Below are positions 39,406 through 52,049 of a stretch of DNA of 64,000 nt, one piece after another. Below the pieces are notes generated by a model that was given only the letters and a program-made list of their open reading frames with translations, made no database searches and had not been told where the DNA came from. Source of the stretch: Muricea muricata (Eukaryota > Cnidaria > Anthozoa > Malacalcyonacea > Plexauridae); NCBI GenBank assembly GCA_963855995.1, contig OY979723.1, positions 6,694,176 to 6,758,175 on the forward strand, written 5' to 3'. Within the stretch, counting starts at the first letter, position 1, and each line of letters starts with the position of its first letter. Made by a program: the position numbers and the translations under genes.

Positions 39406-40148
39406 ATCTAAATTCTGTGACACAGTTTAGTGTTTATCCAGAAATCAACAGACAAAATTAATACATGAATATTTACCAGTTTAAGACCAGGTGAGCTTCA
39501 TCAACGACTACACATCGCACGCGTTCCTGATAAATAGGGTAGTTAAAGAAGTGAACGATCTTTTTGCCGTTGACACATACTTTTGCATGCATCTACAGCA
39601 ACTGAATTACTGGGTTAGCCAGTTTGTCTAAGGGTAACTTGATACCAGAATCGATAGCAGCATCACCTTCCACTACGACGCCATGACATTGTTTCATACA
39701 AGCAGATATACCCCGATCTTTAAGTTTCGTAATTTGATCTTGCATTAGCGCATTTAATGGAGATATTACTAAAACCAAGGATTTTGCAGTGCCTTGCATA
39801 ATGTCAAAAATGTCGGCAAAATCTGATATATAACAGACTTTCCGTAACCAGTCGGCAATACAGCCAGCACGTCCCTTCCATCACAAACAATTGACGAAAT
39901 ACATTCTAGTTGCTTTTCTTTTAAGGTAAACCCGAACCCTCTCTTAATTAAAACGCTTTTTACAGCTTCCCGTAATCTTTCCATCGCAAATGATAAAAAA
40001 CTGAATAAATTCCTGTTACAACTCTCCTAGAAAGTATCGGTTTTTCCAGCAAAATAATTATAAATACAACAGTTGAGCCCGCATAAATAAAGCACAGCCT
40101 ATTAGTAAAGAGCATGCGCATTAAGTGAGCGCGTATGAAATCATACGC

Positions 40149-40197
40149 AGTTCATTTCGTTTCCCCCAGAGCCAATGCCAGCCTAACCCGCGAACAG
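40149..40197 (-). repeat. Right inverted repeat of the DUF6589/RecQ unit
   Basis: Inverse of 27723-27771; differs by one extra G and one or two substitutions. Confidence 0.8.
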
Positions 40198-40206
40198 TAA
40201 TATCTA

Positions 40207-42019
40207 TAATGGCTTATAGTCTACTAGTTTGCAACTTTGGGTGTCTCCAAAACTCGTTAGTGTTAATGTTTGGGTTTTGTCAAGTTCCAGAAGCTTTAAT
40301 TTCTTGTTTATTTCATACATATTTCACAGGGGGCATTATTTTTTGTAGTTTACCTGCGTGCTTCAAGAGTGAAATTAACGTTGAAGATAAACATTCTGTT
40401 ATTCGACCCGTGAAGATTGATTTGTTCTCAAATGGAGATAATTTGTTGACAATTCTGGAAGCTAAATTTGATTTGGAACCGAACAGTTACTGCGTTCGTT
40501 TTAAGAAAAAATTGGTAATTGATGTTCAATTAATTATTTTTAGTCAATCGTAGAAAACGCTAGCCTGATCTCAGACACTCTTTGTGGACTCTGGCCAATC
40601 CCACACGGACGTCCGATAACATATTCACAATACATTTTTTCCTATAATAAGATATATTAATAGTATATAATAACCACACCCTCGTGTCACACAAAGAACT
40701 GGTCAATCTCAAAGTGTGATTGATTTCGGTTGACAAAATATAATGAGACTCTTAATTCTTTAAGATCTATTGTATGAAAAATAGATTTTACTTTACCCTG
40801 CTTTGGTACTGTAATACATCACAGATGGCAGCATAGCGTATAAATAATATATTTGTTAAATACGCTCTTCTATAAATGTTGCACAAAGTACAAATATTAT
40901 ACTATAAAAAGTATAGTGTATTGTTGTTTTTCCAGTAATTTAGCGTTCTTTTTCCCCGCTAGTTGAATAAGGGAATATCCTTGTTTCACCAAGGCATATT
41001 TCATGGAACAACTGTTCGAGTAAATGCTGAGTTAAATGAACAAAGAAATATAGGTACAGTAAAATTATTTTTGAAGGGAAATATTATTATGTTAATAGCT
41101 ACAATCATGGAGTTACTCAGTGCGTTTAGGGCTTTTTCAGATCCGTTAGAATACTTGTACACTTAGTAACCAATGCTTCTGTTGTGTCTTTTTTTAAAGT
41201 TTTTCGACTTAGATTTTTTTCGTTCTGCAACTTATCCTTCGTTCTTTAAACAATTCACAAAAAGTCGATGATTATGTGTGATGTTTTATCCCCATCTAAT
41301 AAAAAAGGTGCTCTAACCGATTTGTAATAACCCTGACCACGCAATGCATGACACGGGATATTCGTGCAGAATACTAGCGTTTACTGTACCTTTTAAACAT
41401 TTGGTCTGCAGTAGATTATTTAACTAAAGATATTTTTGTATTTGTACGCGTACATGTACTTGTATGTCAACAACGTAAAGAACTGAATATTCTATGCACA
41501 TATGCTTAGTAGAAGTTTCATTCATGTTTTTGCTTTTCAAGGTTCTGGCGTAGCTGATGTGAGACGCAAGAACTTGTACAAGAAAAATAAGACCATGGAT
41601 ATTCTAGGAAATAAAGTGATTAATGGAAATGACAGGTAGATGCAGGCAATTTATAATTATGATACATTATAATGACTAACTGAAGCACGCCCGGTCCAAA
41701 GTTGCCATGTCGACAAAATTGACAAAGGACAAATGGTCGAATAGCACTAAAAAATATGTAGAAAATAGTATAAAATATGCGGAAGTTTTCATAATAATTT
41801 TCCAAAGAGGCTACTTCACAGATTGATTATTACGCTCTGAAATTGCCATTTCCAACGATCTGGGTACTCAGATTTTCCTCACTACGACCTAGCTTTTTCA
41901 ATCGAGTTCATACATATTTGCAGAGGTGATGCAGTGAAAATTTCAGAAAATATTTTGAGGTTTGATAATCAAGTCCAAATTCATTCACCTGTTACTCTGG
42001 TAAATATACACTGCGATCC
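40207..42019 (+). repeat. 1.8-kb direct repeat, right copy (B)
   Basis: Partner of 25882-27699. It begins 9 bp after the right inverted repeat of the 12.5-kb unit. At its far end (CTGCGATCC, 42019) it continues into unique sequence with a further possible exon. Confidence 0.92.
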
Positions 42020-42593
42020 ACGATATTAGTTCTAAATGAGATTCGTTCTAAATTAACAAAAGTCCCCTTAAATATAAGGGAATATCTTTTGGCTAGTGAG
42101 GAAATATCATTGCAAATCCAAACGTTCCTCTCTAAAAGAGGCGTTCCACGCTTTTAGTACTTTAATTCGTCGAGCCATAGGGAAAGTGGAAAAGATCAGT
42201 CAGGAGGCAAAAAAGTTCTTATAAAAGAAAAAAGCAAAGCAACTGAATCAATTTGTTAAAGAAAAAATAAATGACAGAAGTAGGTAAGACAGTAACAAGT
42301 TTTAAAAAAATCCTTCGAAGAGAAAACCTCCGTTTGGTCGCAGTGATTTGAAATCGTTGGCATTGGATGAGATGAATCGATTTAAAAAAAAGATGAGTAG
42401 AATATCTAGACCAACAGTCGAAAGGGACTTTAATGAAGCTAGGCTGCCAAATGTAGCAAACGCCACACGAAACGGTACCCTTATGGAAATGGCTTCGATT
42501 AAAAGTATGATTAAAAGATCTCTAGCGCCTAGGCAAAAACGTTTGCGCATGGATGCATGGAATGATGGAGAAAATGCATGGCGACTGATGTGA
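40330..42593 (+). CDS. Ubiquitin-like-fold gene (copy B), with candidate last exon
   Basis: Exons 40330-40514, 40963-41053 and 41542-41635 match copy A. Differences in the second exon include a silent change (ATA to ATT for Ile), and the third has D to N early on (LNKGISLF). Beyond the repeat, an open stretch ending at 42593 encodes a basic tail (FGRSDLKSLALDEMNRF, SRPTVERDFNEARLPN, then WRLM and stop). It may be the last exon, since copy A lacks anything comparable. This copy would therefore be the more complete one. Function is unknown; no catalytic motif is seen. Confidence 0.5.
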
Positions 42594-44335
42594 AGACTGA
42601 TTGACATTTAGAAGTTTATTTTAAAATCCACGTTTTTTAAGAAATTGTGGATTATGATGGATGAAGATAATCTTTTTCAGTCGTTGCCAGAAAATTATCT
42701 TGCTATTTTTCAATTAATTTAATTGCTTTTCCATGAAGTACACTACACACTGTACACAATAAACAAACATACACATTATTATGTAAACATATATAAGAAA
42801 GGCATAAAAAAACTTGATAGTTGAATGACCGCAACAGCGTTGAAACAATATCTGCGGGCCCAACGACAGAGACAAATTATTAATAACACAAACAACATAA
42901 TTATAAACTATGACTAAAAACAACCGAGACGGTTAAATTTAATCCTTTATGAACGGGCGATACGTATCAGCAGACAGCCGCAGTCCTTAAGTGCACCAAA
43001 GGAGCCAATGAGCTTATTCCAATCATTAAACCACTTCGTTGATGCCTTTTCTTGTCTGCACAATTATTGCCGCTGTAGAGACATTCTTCACCCAAGCTAC
43101 CGAGGCCATCTAAAGACGTTTCCGTCAGGTTCAGAAAAGGTCTGAAGATAAAAAATATCGAACAATAGAAAATACGTCCCTCAAGACGATTATGCAGTCC
43201 CGCGAAGGCGAATATAAACAAGCCTCAATAATCCCTGAAATTTTTTTCTAATGAAAGTTAAAAGGCAAAACTAATAACTTGTTTTTAGTTTTGCTGAATA
43301 ACAAATTTTGTGAACGTACACACAATTCTAATACGGGTCTGAAGAATGGTTACTCTACACCCTGAAAGGCTCTTTATTATGATCTTATTGTAAAATCGAT
43401 AAAGAATCAACCTTTAGATATGTTTGAAAACAATTATCAATTTAGTTTTATCTATTATTTCTATGGATATATGTTTTAAAACAGACAAGCGTAAAATTAT
43501 TTTAATATAATTGTTAATTACATAGACAGGGAAATTCCCTATCTCCACAATGAACTATTATTTATTATATAGCCATATACATTTAGTTTTCATTTTTTTC
43601 TATTTCTGGTACTTCTAGATTATTTCTGGACAAGTATTATTATATTTCTATATTTTTGTATTTTAACGGCAGTGCATTTTCTCACAAAAGTGACAAGAGT
43701 AGAGCAAGCAGCTACGAACTTATTCTTGCTCAACTTGTCCACCAAAATCTTAAACCGAGTCAAGTAAATGTCAAAGATGACAGTTTGTCCATGCATTGGG
43801 ACAACCTGGGTAGATGTTTATTTACTTATTACTTACTATGCTTTGCCATTTTTACATAATCAATACAAATAACAAATAAAACAATAAACAAGAATTATAC
43901 AACATCTCAGACAAGGCAAGGTATATGCTACAGCTTAAGCATATTACAGCAACCCTTACAAACGAACATGGCACATTTTATAGCACATATATACAGTACA
44001 ATCATACAAGGTCTTCCCAAGGACAGGAAAGAAGAGAACATTAGAATATGTTTTGTTCCGAGCATTACGATTACAATATCATTAAATCCGAGAATCAATA
44101 AATCCGAAAGTTATTCCAAAGAAAAATCCGGAAGAATTAAACGCGGAAGAATGTAGCTTCTATTAGAATATTCTATTTTCTGGTGTTTTGTTATTCTCAA
44201 GAATTTACATTTTTCAGCATTTAAGATCTGGCTATTTATTAACTATGCTTTGCCAAGTCATCATAGTCTACGCATATAGAAATCACGTGAGATTGTGCGA
44301 GCAAGCTATATCATGTGCAGTAAGCTTTCGATCAT
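42594..44335. other. No recognisable gene
   Basis: AT-rich, with motif-free short ORFs on both strands (for example 43656-43859 + and 42967-43221 -). Nothing supports coding. Confidence 0.45.
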
Positions 44336-44883
44336 GTCGGACGTCGAGGTGAATTAGACGGAAAGAAAGTCTCCTTTTTCCTTCAGAGGAAGACGAGGAC
44401 AGGTTGTTCAACGAAGAGGGCGACGACACTGAGGATCGTAACACCACCGGTGATACAAATATTGGTTCTAGCTGGATGTGGAAGGCCATCCACGTTATTT
44501 CACGGCCTTGAAAAGAAACTGGATCTTTTGGCGGGAACGCTAAGCACTTGCATCATCGATGCTCCACTGAAGCGGAAAACACCGCAAACAAGGCCCAGTG
44601 AGTCAGAAACCCCATCAGAGCCTTCTCGTAAAAAACAGAGAAAATTGTCGTCCGTTCCGGACGATGCATCTGATGATTCTGATCGACAACAACGATGAAA
44701 AATGCGGTCCAGACGTCAATGCCAACCTAGCAAACCTAGTAAACAAAAGATTTGCTGGCAAGCTCAAAGGAGCAAAGCTCAAAGAAAAATTTGATCTTCA
44801 TGTGCGACCCGGAAATTGCGATAAACTCAAACTGCCCCTCGTGAACCACGAACTGTGGGGCAAACTCAGACCACCGGTCAAAT
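44336..44883 (+). pseudogene. Gag-like N-terminal fragment of a retroelement
   Basis: Reading through frame changes, the plus strand shows an acidic/Ser stretch (SEEDEDRLFNEEGDD, about 44385), a basic segment (PSEPSRKKQRK, about 44615), and a conserved block, LANLVNKRF, LKEKFDLHVRPGNC and LPLVNHELWGKLRPP (about 44720-44875). This block resembles the gag-like ORF I associate with cnidarian DIRS-type elements, but the class is not certain. It stops abruptly at the LINE-C sequence. Confidence 0.55.
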
Positions 44884-45995
44884 CACAGTTTTAGTTGCGG
44901 GAAGAAATGCTGAGATTGAAGAGTTAAACAATACAATAGCCTCATTACAAAACAAACTAGAGCTATTTGATAGACAAAACAAATGCTTAACGGAAGAAAT
45001 TACCCGGATAAATTTGATACATCGATCATTAGAAGCAATGAAAACCGACCAACCGTGCGATCAATTAACAACCGAGGTTACGCAAATGAGTAACAACAAT
45101 ACTGAAGCAATAAAGCATAGTATTTTAAATTCGCAAATCGATGACTGCACAATACAGGGTGTCCCAAAAAACCCAGAAAATGATTGAAAATGATCTATTG
45201 TTAGAATTTCAATGCCTAGCACTAAATTGAGCCCACGAGTGGATAAACTATTGACATAACCGTCATAATAATAATAATACTCAGCGTTAACCACTTTTAT
45301 GCCAGACAAAAAACTAAGCCTACGAGTGCATATTAAAAATGCAATCAACTGAATTTTATGCATGGTTATTTTAGCCTATTCAATTTTTATCAATATTCCC
45401 ATGAGCAAAACAAACGTACTTTACAAAGATATTTTAATTTTTTAACAAGTGCTAGGGCATTCAAATGTTAACAATAGGTGATTTCAATAGTTTCTGGGTT
45501 TTTTTTGGGACGCCCTGTAGAAGTAAGTCAGCTATGCGAAGATCAATCAGAGAGCACGAGGGGGTCTTCACAGGAGACAAATAACGAAAGCTATAAAATT
45601 AAAGATAACAATCTTTCGACTCGGAAAAAAAAGAAATAAGAATAATTAATCATAACACAGAGGATAATGATCCCTTAATTCGGAAATTGGATGATTCACA
45701 TGTCATAAACCGAAAGGGTTGCGATCAAAAATTTATTACAACATCTCCTTTTTTTTTACCATCGAACCCGTTACCGACAATTTTCAAAATCAGAAGAATG
45801 GCAAAACCATCTTCGATCAGTTCATTTAAGAACAAGGGACATTGCCCTAAACTCCCAACGGGCATCCCCTCGCACTGCTCCCCCCCCCCATTACAACCAA
45901 CACCGTTGATGAAGATCCAGTGCTATCCGACTCAACCTTTACAAGAGGAACCCAGAATAATAGATCAATTAACTTGGTTCCGTTATTACTATTAG
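44884..45995 (+). pseudogene. LINE-C ORF1 (5'-truncated) interrupted by a MITE
   Basis: It starts with VLVAGRNAEIEELNNTIASL and QNKLELFDRQ, a coiled coil very like LINE-A ORF1 (AEISELDNIIISLQNKLE). It is broken by the MITE at 45155-45517 and resumes with a Ser/Asn-rich tail. A Pro-rich stretch (CSPPPLQPTP) lies near 45880. Frame changes are present, so no intact product. Confidence 0.65.
45155..45517. mobile_element. Tc1/mariner-type MITE with TA target duplication
   Basis: The ends CAGGGTGTCCCAAAAAACCC and the inverse of CAGGGCGTCCCAAAAAAAAC are flanked by TA on both sides (45153-45154 and 45518-45519). The 363-bp element has no coding capacity. CAGGGTGTCCC termini are typical of mariner-related elements. 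Confidence 0.85.
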
Positions 45996-45999
45996 ATAG

Positions 46000-48900
46000 T
46001 TGTTCGAAATTGTTAAAGCACCCCAGTATATCCCCATCCAAGTTACCCAACGGAAATACTGTAAAAACACTATTTTAAGGAAGCATAGAAACCCGAACAA
46101 CCTTGTTAAAGTCCCACTAAAATCATTTGCTAAATCAGAGGGGTCTAAATCTGCATACGTTCCAACTTTCCTACTTTCAAATGTAATGTCGCTTGCACCT
46201 AAAATCGATGAAGTGCGAGAGGTTGTCCAACAAGAAAACTATGACCTCGTGTGTTTAGTTGAGACTTGGCTGCAAGACCATATTCATGATAATGTAGTAC
46301 ATTTACCGGGATGTAACCTAATTCGTAGAGACAGGAGCGAGCGAATCCATGGTGGAGTATGTATATATGTGAAAGGCACCATTCAGTCCTCACGGCTTGA
46401 CGAATTATCTGATGACTCTTTCGAAGTACTTTGGATTAGTTTACACCCAGTTAATGTGTTCAACGGCTGTGTTATGTGTTGAGGTATTATGGTAACGGTA
46501 CACAAACAAAATACACGCGGTTTATGGGGTTACGGAAGTGTGGGACAATTGCTCAGTGTATTTCTTTTTAATATATCTGCGAAGAGCTGGGTACTGAGGA
46601 GCTCCTAGGGCAAACACTCATTGGAAAGCTGGGTCTTGGGGAAAGTCGATAAGGACATGCCCTGATTAACAGCTGGGTCCAAATCTGCCCAAAACAAACA
46701 CTTTTACCGCGCGGATTTTGAGCTGGGCCCTGGAAAATAGTGATCAGGTAAATATTACTTATAACACTGATCTGGCTCAGTACGTATACTCATATGCAGG
46801 AATAAAAGTGATTTTGTAAATAGGACTTGGCGTTATGCCAAATTTCGTAAAGAAAACGTGAGGCCTATGGTAAAATTGTGACTTCATACCAGATTAATTG
46901 CCTCGAGCACTTTATTCTTTATTACAAATTTTTGAAAGGACGTTTTTACATTGATATATGGATACCTGTCATGCTTATGTTTGTAATAGTTTTTATTTGT
47001 GTTCCGATATCTACTTTAATGTCATATAAGTCCAGGGGAGACAATGTTTCGATGATTCGTATTTAACTGCGGAGCAGGATTGATCATGGGCCTGGCTTTA
47101 AGTTCAGATATGGATCTTTTAATGTTACAAGTTATTTGCGACGAAGTTCCACCCGCGTAAAATGTAACATACCGTAGTTAATGTCACGTACCATCCTCTG
47201 CCTTGTTGGTATATGTGGGAGCAAGGGGTGGTTGGTGGGAGACTGTTTTAGTCAGCTCTCTCTCGTCAGAATCCAAGTAAGAATGATAGGCGGACAAAAC
47301 TAACTCAGATGTCTGCCAATGGCTTTAACTATAGCTTCATTGTTGGTTATGAATAGATCAAACATGTGGGAGTTTAGAGAATAATTAACAAACGGTACTG
47401 GGCGCAGTAGCCTACGGGTTTGGCAAGCAAATAGTGGAAGTCTTTGTTAGAGTCTTCCCTTGTTTTGACAATAGTAGCTTTCTGATTCGCTTGACATGAT
47501 ATCTTAGTCTATGACCTTCAAGTCTAGTGCGCTCGGTATCGTCCATTAATAATAATTTGTACTTGTAAAAATTCCATTTAGATTACCAAGAGGAATTACA
47601 AACCTAGTTGTAGCAAATGTGTATCACCCCCCAAGTACAAATGATACAGATATGTTAAATTACTTGTCCAATTCCTTGTCATTAATGGAGTCAAGATTTC
47701 CTTGCTGTGGATTTATACTTCTAGGAGACTTTAACAAACTCAACACAACACGTTTAAGAACTGGTTATGACTTAAAACAACTTGTTAAATTCCCTACTCG
47801 AGGAAATAATATTCTTGATATTGTATTAAAAAACTTGAGTATATTTTTCGACCAACCCACCAAGCGAGCGCCTTTCGGTCTGTCAGACTATATGTCATTG
47901 AAATAAACCCTATTGCGCGTAGTAAAATTCGTGAGCACACTGTGGTCGTGAAAGCGAGAGACTTAATACCAAGCTCCCGACTCGCAATGCGTCAATACCT
48001 CGAGCAAGTAGACATGCCTGGTATGTTGGATAGAGTAAAATCTTGTGATGAGAAAACCCTTTTATTGGAAACGATTGTCAACGCTGGTATGGATTATATT
48101 CTTCTGTTACGTAGTAAAAAGAGCAAAGCTAACGATCCACCGTGGATGAATTCGACACTATCAAACCTCATTAGAAATCGACAAAAAGCACTTAACCAAG
48201 GAAACATTGATGAATTTAAACGATTGAGAAACCATGTTAATCGAAAAAGGAAAAGTTGCCGAGCCAAGTGTTATGAGTCTAGTGTTCAACACTTGAAACA
48301 ATGCAAACCTTCTAATTGGTGGAAAGAAGTAAAGAGGCTCAGTGGTATGGAAGTAACTGATAACAATACTGATAAAATAGTGAAAGCTCTACGACCTAAT
48401 GAAAAATTATCAAGTGCAACAAAGAAAGCTCTATAGCAACACCTTCCTGTCTCCCATGTCCACTTTTGAACCTCTCCGCTTGGATTACTACCATCGCCCA
48501 GTCAGTGATAACGTGTGTATTGTGACACCCGCAGAGATCTTTAAAAAACTAATAAAGCTCAACCCAAAAAAAGCGTATGGCCCCGATGGTATACCGCCTT
48601 GGTTACTTAAAGAAAACGCTGATCTTTTTTCTGGCCCGGTAACAGATATTCTAAATTGTTCCTATCAAGAATGCCACTTGCCCCCATCATGGAAGAAAGC
48701 AGACGTAGTTGCAATCCCCAAAGAGAAGTATATTAAGGATATTAATAATCACCTGCGTCCCATCTCATTAACACCCATTCTGTCAAAACTTGGGGAGGAG
48801 TTTGTTGTGAACTTTTTCTTGAAGCCTGCTGTTTTGGAGAAGATCGACCAAACACAATTTGGGACTGTACCTAACTCTTGCAACACCCATGCACTTATAT

Positions 48901-49991
48901 CTATGTTACACACCTTGTTTAAAAACACTGATGGCAATGGCTCAACCACCAGAGTTATGTTATTTGATTTCCGTAAGGCGTTTGATCTGATCGACCATAA
49001 CATTTTAGCCAAAAAGTTATCAACATATAACATACCCGAAACTATTAAGTACTGGATTTTAGATTTCCTAAGTAACCGTAAACAACGAGTAAAATTGGGT
49101 AATGACTGTCAGTCAGAATGGAGTAATGTCCACGCAGGCGTACCTCAAGGCACTAAGTTAGGCCCCTGGCTATTTGCAATAATGATTGATGACAATGTAC
49201 CTGGTGGGGACGATTTCTGGAGATATGTCGATGACTCCACTATGTCTGAGTCAATCGCAAAAAATGATTTGACCTTACTTCAAAGCCATGTAAACGTATT
49301 TGCCGAAAAGTCCAAAGCAAATGGCATGGAACTGAAGGAAACCAAATGCAAAGAATTAAGAATAAGTTTCTCCACACTCAACAAATCTTTTCACCCTATA
49401 ATTATCAACAATAAGAACGTTGAAGTAGTAACTGTTGTAAAATTATTGGGCGTTACCCTATCTAACGACCTTAAATGGAATTCCCGTATGGCCAACACGT
49501 GTAAAAAGGTATCGACACGGCTATATTTCCTTAGACAACTAAAGCGTGCCGGGTTACCACCCGAAGATTTAATTCAGTTCTATGTGACATGTATTCGCCC
49601 TGTTATTGAGTATGCTTGTGAGGCATTCCACGACTCATTACCGCAGTACCTGTCTAATGATCTGGAAAGACTTCAAAAACGCGCTTTTCGCATAATTTTC
49701 CCAGAGCTGCATTATCAAGAAGTCTTGGAATCATTTAAGATTTTGTCACTACATGACCGGAGGGTGAAATTAACTACGAAACTATTTAATGAAATGATGA
49801 ACAAACCAAAACTAAAGAGCCTACTTCGTTCTGCCCAAGGAAAAATTGACGGTCCTTTCTTAAGGAAACAGAAATACTTTAATATTCCTGTGTGTAAGAC
49901 GAATAGATTAAATGACAGTTTTGTAATACATAATTCGAATAGATATTTAAATAACAATGCGATCAAATTTATAAGCATGATTATCTTGTAA
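46000..49991 (+). pseudogene. LINE-C ORF2: APE endonuclease and reverse transcriptase, interrupted by a 1.1-kb insert
   Basis: Endonuclease part 1 (46000-46462): SNVMSLAPKIDEVRE, CLVETWLQDHI, GGVCIYVK, then LHPV. It resumes near 47576 with RLPRGITNLVVANVYHPPS, LLGDFNKLNT and FPTRGNNILDIVL. After a frame change near 47900 comes the linker (PPWMNSTLSNLIRNRQKAL). A 530-residue open frame follows from 48399: GPDGIPPWLL, FDFRKAFDLIDHNIL (motif A, about 48965), GVPQGTKLGPWLF, YVDDSTMS (motif C YVDD, about 49230), LLGVTLSNDLKWN, and a C-terminus to 49991. The RT half is uninterrupted. It is of the same clade as LINE-A. Confidence 0.9.
46463..47575. mobile_element. Unidentified ~1.1-kb insertion in LINE-C endonuclease
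   Basis: Comparison with the expected protein (LHPV|RLPRGITN) places an insert here. It contains four AGCTGGGT/AGCTGGGC phrases (about 46585-46725) and no motif-bearing ORF. No inverted ends are evident, and CCAGTTA/CCATTTA at the borders could be a degraded target duplication. Class unknown. Confidence 0.6.
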
Positions 49992-50255
49992 ATATATTAA
50001 TCGAAGTTAAATCTTGTAAATATTGTATTTAAAGACATTTTAAATAATTCGAAATTCTGTAAACATAAGCACAATTCAGCTCTTAAGGCTGCATGGTCTT
50101 TTTGTTATAATAAACTACCTATCATAAAATAATCGCTATACTGTATGTAGTGTTCGTAAAGAGAATAGCGCTGATCTATCGGACCGTATCGTCGAGGTTT
50201 TGCTTTTTATTGCAAGAGTAATATGGAATATTAAACTAGTTTAAATTTCATAACA
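49992..50255. other. 3' untranslated region of LINE-C and intergenic DNA
   Basis: AT-rich with several TTGTAAATAT-like phrases. No poly-A or simple-repeat tail is certain. Confidence 0.4.
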
Positions 50256-50259
50256 TTAA

Positions 50260-50775
50260 AGGGAAATGGCAACAAAATTTTTATCGTCTTATTTGAAAGA
50301 GACTCCAAAACAATGTATAGAAGTCAATTACAGAATTTTTATATCTGCCTTATTTGGTGAGATATTTTGACTTGAAATCTATAGTTGTCCGCCATCTTGG
50401 ATATTTGTAGATATGCATGATACGTCACAACTTGGGTCACGCAATTTTTTTTCTTAGGACACAATGATTAATCTTCTCCAATAACCACACACATAGTAAG
50501 TGTTTTGGATTTCATCACGGACTGAAAAGGTTTCACAAATATTCCATTGGTGGTAGGTATTTAGGAGAAGCTTTGAATCGCTTATCCCTGTTGTGACGTC
50601 ACTAAAACATTGTTAATGAGGTTTAAAATTAATCCAAGATGGCGGACAGTTTGATTATTTAGGTCAGAATATCTTCCGAAGTAAAATAGATATAAAAATT
50701 TTGTAATAGACTTCTATATATTATTTTAGAGTCTCTTTCAAATGAGAAAATAAAATTTTTTGTTGCCATTTCCCT
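50260..50775. mobile_element. Kolobok-type MITE, TTAA-flanked
   Basis: The ends AGGGAAATGGCAACAAAA and its inverse are flanked by TTAA (50256-50259 and 50776-50779). Inverted similarity extends about 140 bp inward (GAAAGAGACTC, TGTCCGCCATCTTGG on both arms). No coding. Confidence 0.88.
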
Positions 50776-50779
50776 TTAA

Positions 50780-51878
50780 TTTCTTTTTCTCGTGCATTTC
50801 GTGGACGTCTCTTTTTTGTTTTTCGTGTTTTTTGTTTGTTGCAGTGCAGGAAACTTATGAGCAGTCGTTTCTCTAATCGCTACGAAACACACAATTTAAG
50901 ATTCACCTTATGTGTACAACTTGCAAGTTTGCATAAGCGTTTTTGGCATTTGCTGGCCCTTGCCTGTATAATTACAGTATAATTGCAAAGTATATTACAA
51001 ATTAAAATTTGCATATCAACGTAAAAGCGTACTATTCAAACTCATTTCTTCTAAAGCTCTGTGATTATTAATCCCTAACGAATTTCTATTGTGCTAGACA
51101 ATGGCCTTGCATTCTACAAGGCCAAAAGTTCTGTTCTCCTGAAAACAATTGCTGCGATACAAAATATGTCAAAATTTGAGATAAACGCAATTTTAATTTC
51201 TAATTTGTTACATATGGCCACTCAGAATAAAACTGTAGCTCATGTAAAGCTTCATCCATGATGCGATAGATGAAATGTATCAAGCACACACTTTACCAAT
51301 GAAATATGATATCAAAGGGGGTATAGATTATCTTGTTCCTCTATTAAACTCCTCTGATGTGACTAACTCACAGCAACATTGCGCGATACAACGCGACGGT
51401 ACTTTATCACGACACGTAGCTACATTCGCATATTGCTTTGTGCCTTTCTAAATCTGATTTAATTTTCGACTGCTAATTCGACTTTTCAATTTAATATTTT
51501 CGCTAATTTGTGACTTTCATTATATGTCTTCATTTCTTATCACAAACAATCATAATAGCTAAGTATATGTGAGGCTTTGGCAAGTTGATATGGCAACGGC
51601 AGAATTACTTCCGGAGTGGCCCACCAATTGTTATGCGCAGAAATTATGCGCACTCACCTGTCACCTACCTTTAAATACTGATATGCAATTGAACCTAAAC
51701 CCAAGTTTCCAGAAAGAAAATTATATGAACCGAGAGCACTTCGCGTTGTTCTGTGTTGGGTATTTAAGGTCACTTTCAGTACACGTGTGCATGCATGTTA
51801 GTAGAATATACCTCTCAATACTTCTTCTTCAGTAACTATAAATTTTTAAACTTAAATATTTTCTATCTCTTATTTAGC
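50780..51878. other. No clear gene; possible 5' exon of the ubiquitin-like paralog
   Basis: AT-rich. An ATG at about 51588 opens MATAELLPEWPTNCYAQKLC, which could be a first exon of the gene below, but no donor is convincing. Confidence 0.35.
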
Positions 51879-52049
51879 ATATCCGAAAGTTCAAAAGTAA
51901 AAAGTCAAATCCTTGCTCGTGACTCAATTTCAAATGTTCGACCAATTAACGTTGATCTGTTGGCTAATGGAACGGATTTAATTGAAAAGTTGTGTGCTAA
52001 ATTTGGTGATAAACTAAGCCAATGTGAGGTGTTTTATGGTTCGTCAAAG
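51879..52049 (+). CDS. Single exon of a third, diverged ubiquitin-like paralog
   Basis: Between an acceptor (TATTTAG) and a donor (CAAAG|GTATTG) the frame reads SNVRPINVDLLANGTDLIEK and LCAKFGDKLSQCEVFYGSSK. It aligns with the first ubiquitin-like exon of the 1.8-kb repeats (IRPVKIDLFSNGDNLLTILE...) with many substitutions but the same borders. The exons encoding the second half of the fold are not found with confidence downstream. Confidence 0.5.

Larger units (their letters stand above)
35106..39984 (-). pseudogene. RecQ-family DNA helicase gene, two large exons, broken
   Basis: Exon 1 (39984-39484): MERLREAVKSVLIKRGFGFT, KEKQLECIS, the Walker A loop LPTGYGKS (about 39870), VISPLNALMQDQI (motif Ia), and VVVDEAH (Walker B, about 39495). 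It has a frame change near 39840 and one stop near 39599. Exon 2 (36292-35106): DSFRPAYGKLDIL, TTATATLKSQRT (motif III-like), FGLGIDLPSIR (motif V), then after a frame change near 35700 IGRAGRDGLPA (motif VI with its Arg). Next is a Cys-rich zinc site (HSCCDICAANCDCSNC) as in RecQ proteins. The splice completes W|DSFRPAY across a 3.2-kb intron. RecQ helicases unwind DNA 3'-5'. Placement inside the inverted repeats suggests a transposon gene. Confidence 0.85.

Noticed and set aside
43656..44156. Short plus-strand ORFs as genes
   Set aside because: No motif, splice pattern or repeat partner; compatible with chance in AT-rich DNA.
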